NCBI GenBank assembly: GCA_006546595.1
Contig: VIAD01000002.1
Coordinates: 1-64,000, forward strand
Length of the DNA: 64,000 nucleotides
Direction: 5' to 3'
DNA from: Moraxellaceae bacterium AER2_44_116
GTDB lineage: Bacteria; Pseudomonadota; Gammaproteobacteria; Pseudomonadales; Moraxellaceae
The position numbers and the translations under genes were made by a program. Positions 63,532 to 64,000 of this stretch are shown here, in pieces. Positions within the stretch are counted from its first letter, which is position 1; every line of letters starts with the position of its first letter. Below the pieces are notes generated by a model. The model saw only the letters and a list, made by a program, of their open reading frames with translations, did not search any database and was not told the DNA's origin.

Positions 63532-63951
63532 ATGTCCCCTGTTGATGCAATGGCGCATAACTGGTCTTTTGCTGTATATATTTTCGGCATTGTCTTTATT
63601 TGCGTATTTATGCTTGGTATTCCTGTTTGGATGGGTGGTCGTACTTCAGGTCGCGCAAAAAACGAACCTTTTGAGTCAGGTATTGTGCCCGCAGGTGGTG
63701 CACGCTTACGTTTCTCCGCTAAGTTTTATCTCATTGCGATGTTTTTCGTTATTTTCGATATTGAAGCTCTGTTTCTGTACGCGTGGGCGGTGTCTGTGCG
63801 CGAAAGTGGTTGGGTTGGCTTTATCGAAGTCTTTATTTTTATTACTGTTTTGTTGGTGGGCTTAATCTACATTTGGCGTTTAGGGGCTTTAGATTGGTCG
63901 CCTGAGGCACGTCGCCGTAGAATCAAAGACCACAAACAGCACACCAATTGA
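63532..63951 (+). CDS. nuoA: NADH-quinone oxidoreductase subunit A
   Basis: The 139-residue membrane subunit of complex I has three TM helices and the NuoA signature FESGIVPAGGARLRFSAKFYL and FVIFDIEALFLYAW. The ATG at 63532 follows TAGGAG. It is the first gene of a nuo operon that runs off the right edge; nuoB begins 11 bases later. Confidence 0.96.
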   Translation: MSPVDAMAHNWSFAVYIFGIVFICVFMLGIPVWMGGRTSGRAKNEPFESGIVPAGGARLRFSAKFYLIAMFFVIFDIEALFLYAWAVSVRESGWVGFIEVFIFITVLLVGLIYIWRLGALDWSPEARRRRIKDHKQHTN

Positions 63952-63961
63952 GGTCGCACTG

Positions 63962-64000
63962 ATGGACTACACCCTGACGCGTATTGATCCGAATAATCCG
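63962..64000 (+). CDS. nuoB: NADH-quinone oxidoreductase subunit B, first 13 codons
   Basis: The frame starts MDYTLTRIDPNNP and runs off the edge. Gammaproteobacterial NuoB proteins of this type start with M-x-Y-x-LTRIDP, and the position right after nuoA fits. The iron-sulfur cluster N2 residues are outside the window. Confidence 0.88.
   Translation, partial: MDYTLTRIDPNNP

Overview
The window looks like chromosomal DNA of a sulfur-oxidising gammaproteobacterium, probably near the Beggiatoa/Thiothrix group. The evidence is a type I sulfide:quinone oxidoreductase with all three redox cysteines, several c-type cytochromes, a NuoA/NuoB pair, glyQ-glyS, DusC, Tat and lipoprotein signals, and moderate GC. 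The genus assignment is inference. I see no rRNA, tRNA, CRISPR array, prophage or intact insertion sequence. Several families of short palindromic repeats are scattered through the window, and some lie inside or at the edges of genes.

Layout. 1-6.3 kb: the 3' part of an AT-rich predicted beta-propeller gene, then a minus-strand operon MoxR ATPase - DUF5682 - VWA. 6.5-10.9 kb: an ABC exporter (ATPase, FtsX-type permease, HlyD-type adaptor). 11-14.3 kb: bacteriohemerythrin, a DUF2236/MpaB-like protein, a TetR regulator and a YlqF/RbgA GTPase. 14.4-22.2 kb: minus-strand envelope genes, including an OmpA-type protein with two OmpA domains and a 1431-residue lipoprotein with ten Ig-like repeats and a DUF3494 (ice-binding-like) C-terminus. 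22.7-31.4 kb: a duplicated signalling block of hybrid kinase + response regulator, twice, then a Crp-family regulator. One of the two regulators is a receiver domain fused to the MgtE magnesium-channel membrane domain, which is the most unusual gene here. 31.4-34.8 kb: peptidoglycan enzymes, a three-BON-domain protein and a SOUL protein. 34.8-37.7 kb: SWIM zinc finger and DUF5691, the two usual partners of the MoxR/DUF5682/VWA operon, here about 28 kb away. 38-45 kb: PspC, a catalase-like protein, DUF1853, an LPP20 pair, a methyltransferase, sqr and a DUF4124 protein. 45-48.3 kb: glyQS. 48.5-51.6 kb: a small protein ending in Gly-Gly that resembles a ubiquitin/MoaD-type fold, convergent with a DUF4132 protein. 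51.8-54.2 kb: a diguanylate cyclase and an AI-2E-family transporter. 54.4-60.3 kb: a cytochrome cluster (diheme RoxA-like, second diheme, monoheme with a calcium-loop-like motif, and a polytopic membrane protein). 60.4-64 kb: DUF4870, dusC, a START protein, a small coiled-coil protein, and the start of the nuo operon.

The main connections are these. The SWIM-DUF5691 and MoxR-DUF5682-VWA operons probably form one system split over two loci. The kinase/regulator pairs arose by duplication, and one output domain was replaced by a channel. Sqr, the cytochromes and complex I belong to a respiratory sulfur-oxidising life style. Small stress and envelope genes (lmo0937 family, coiled-coil proteins, BON, PspC, DUF4870) recur through the window.
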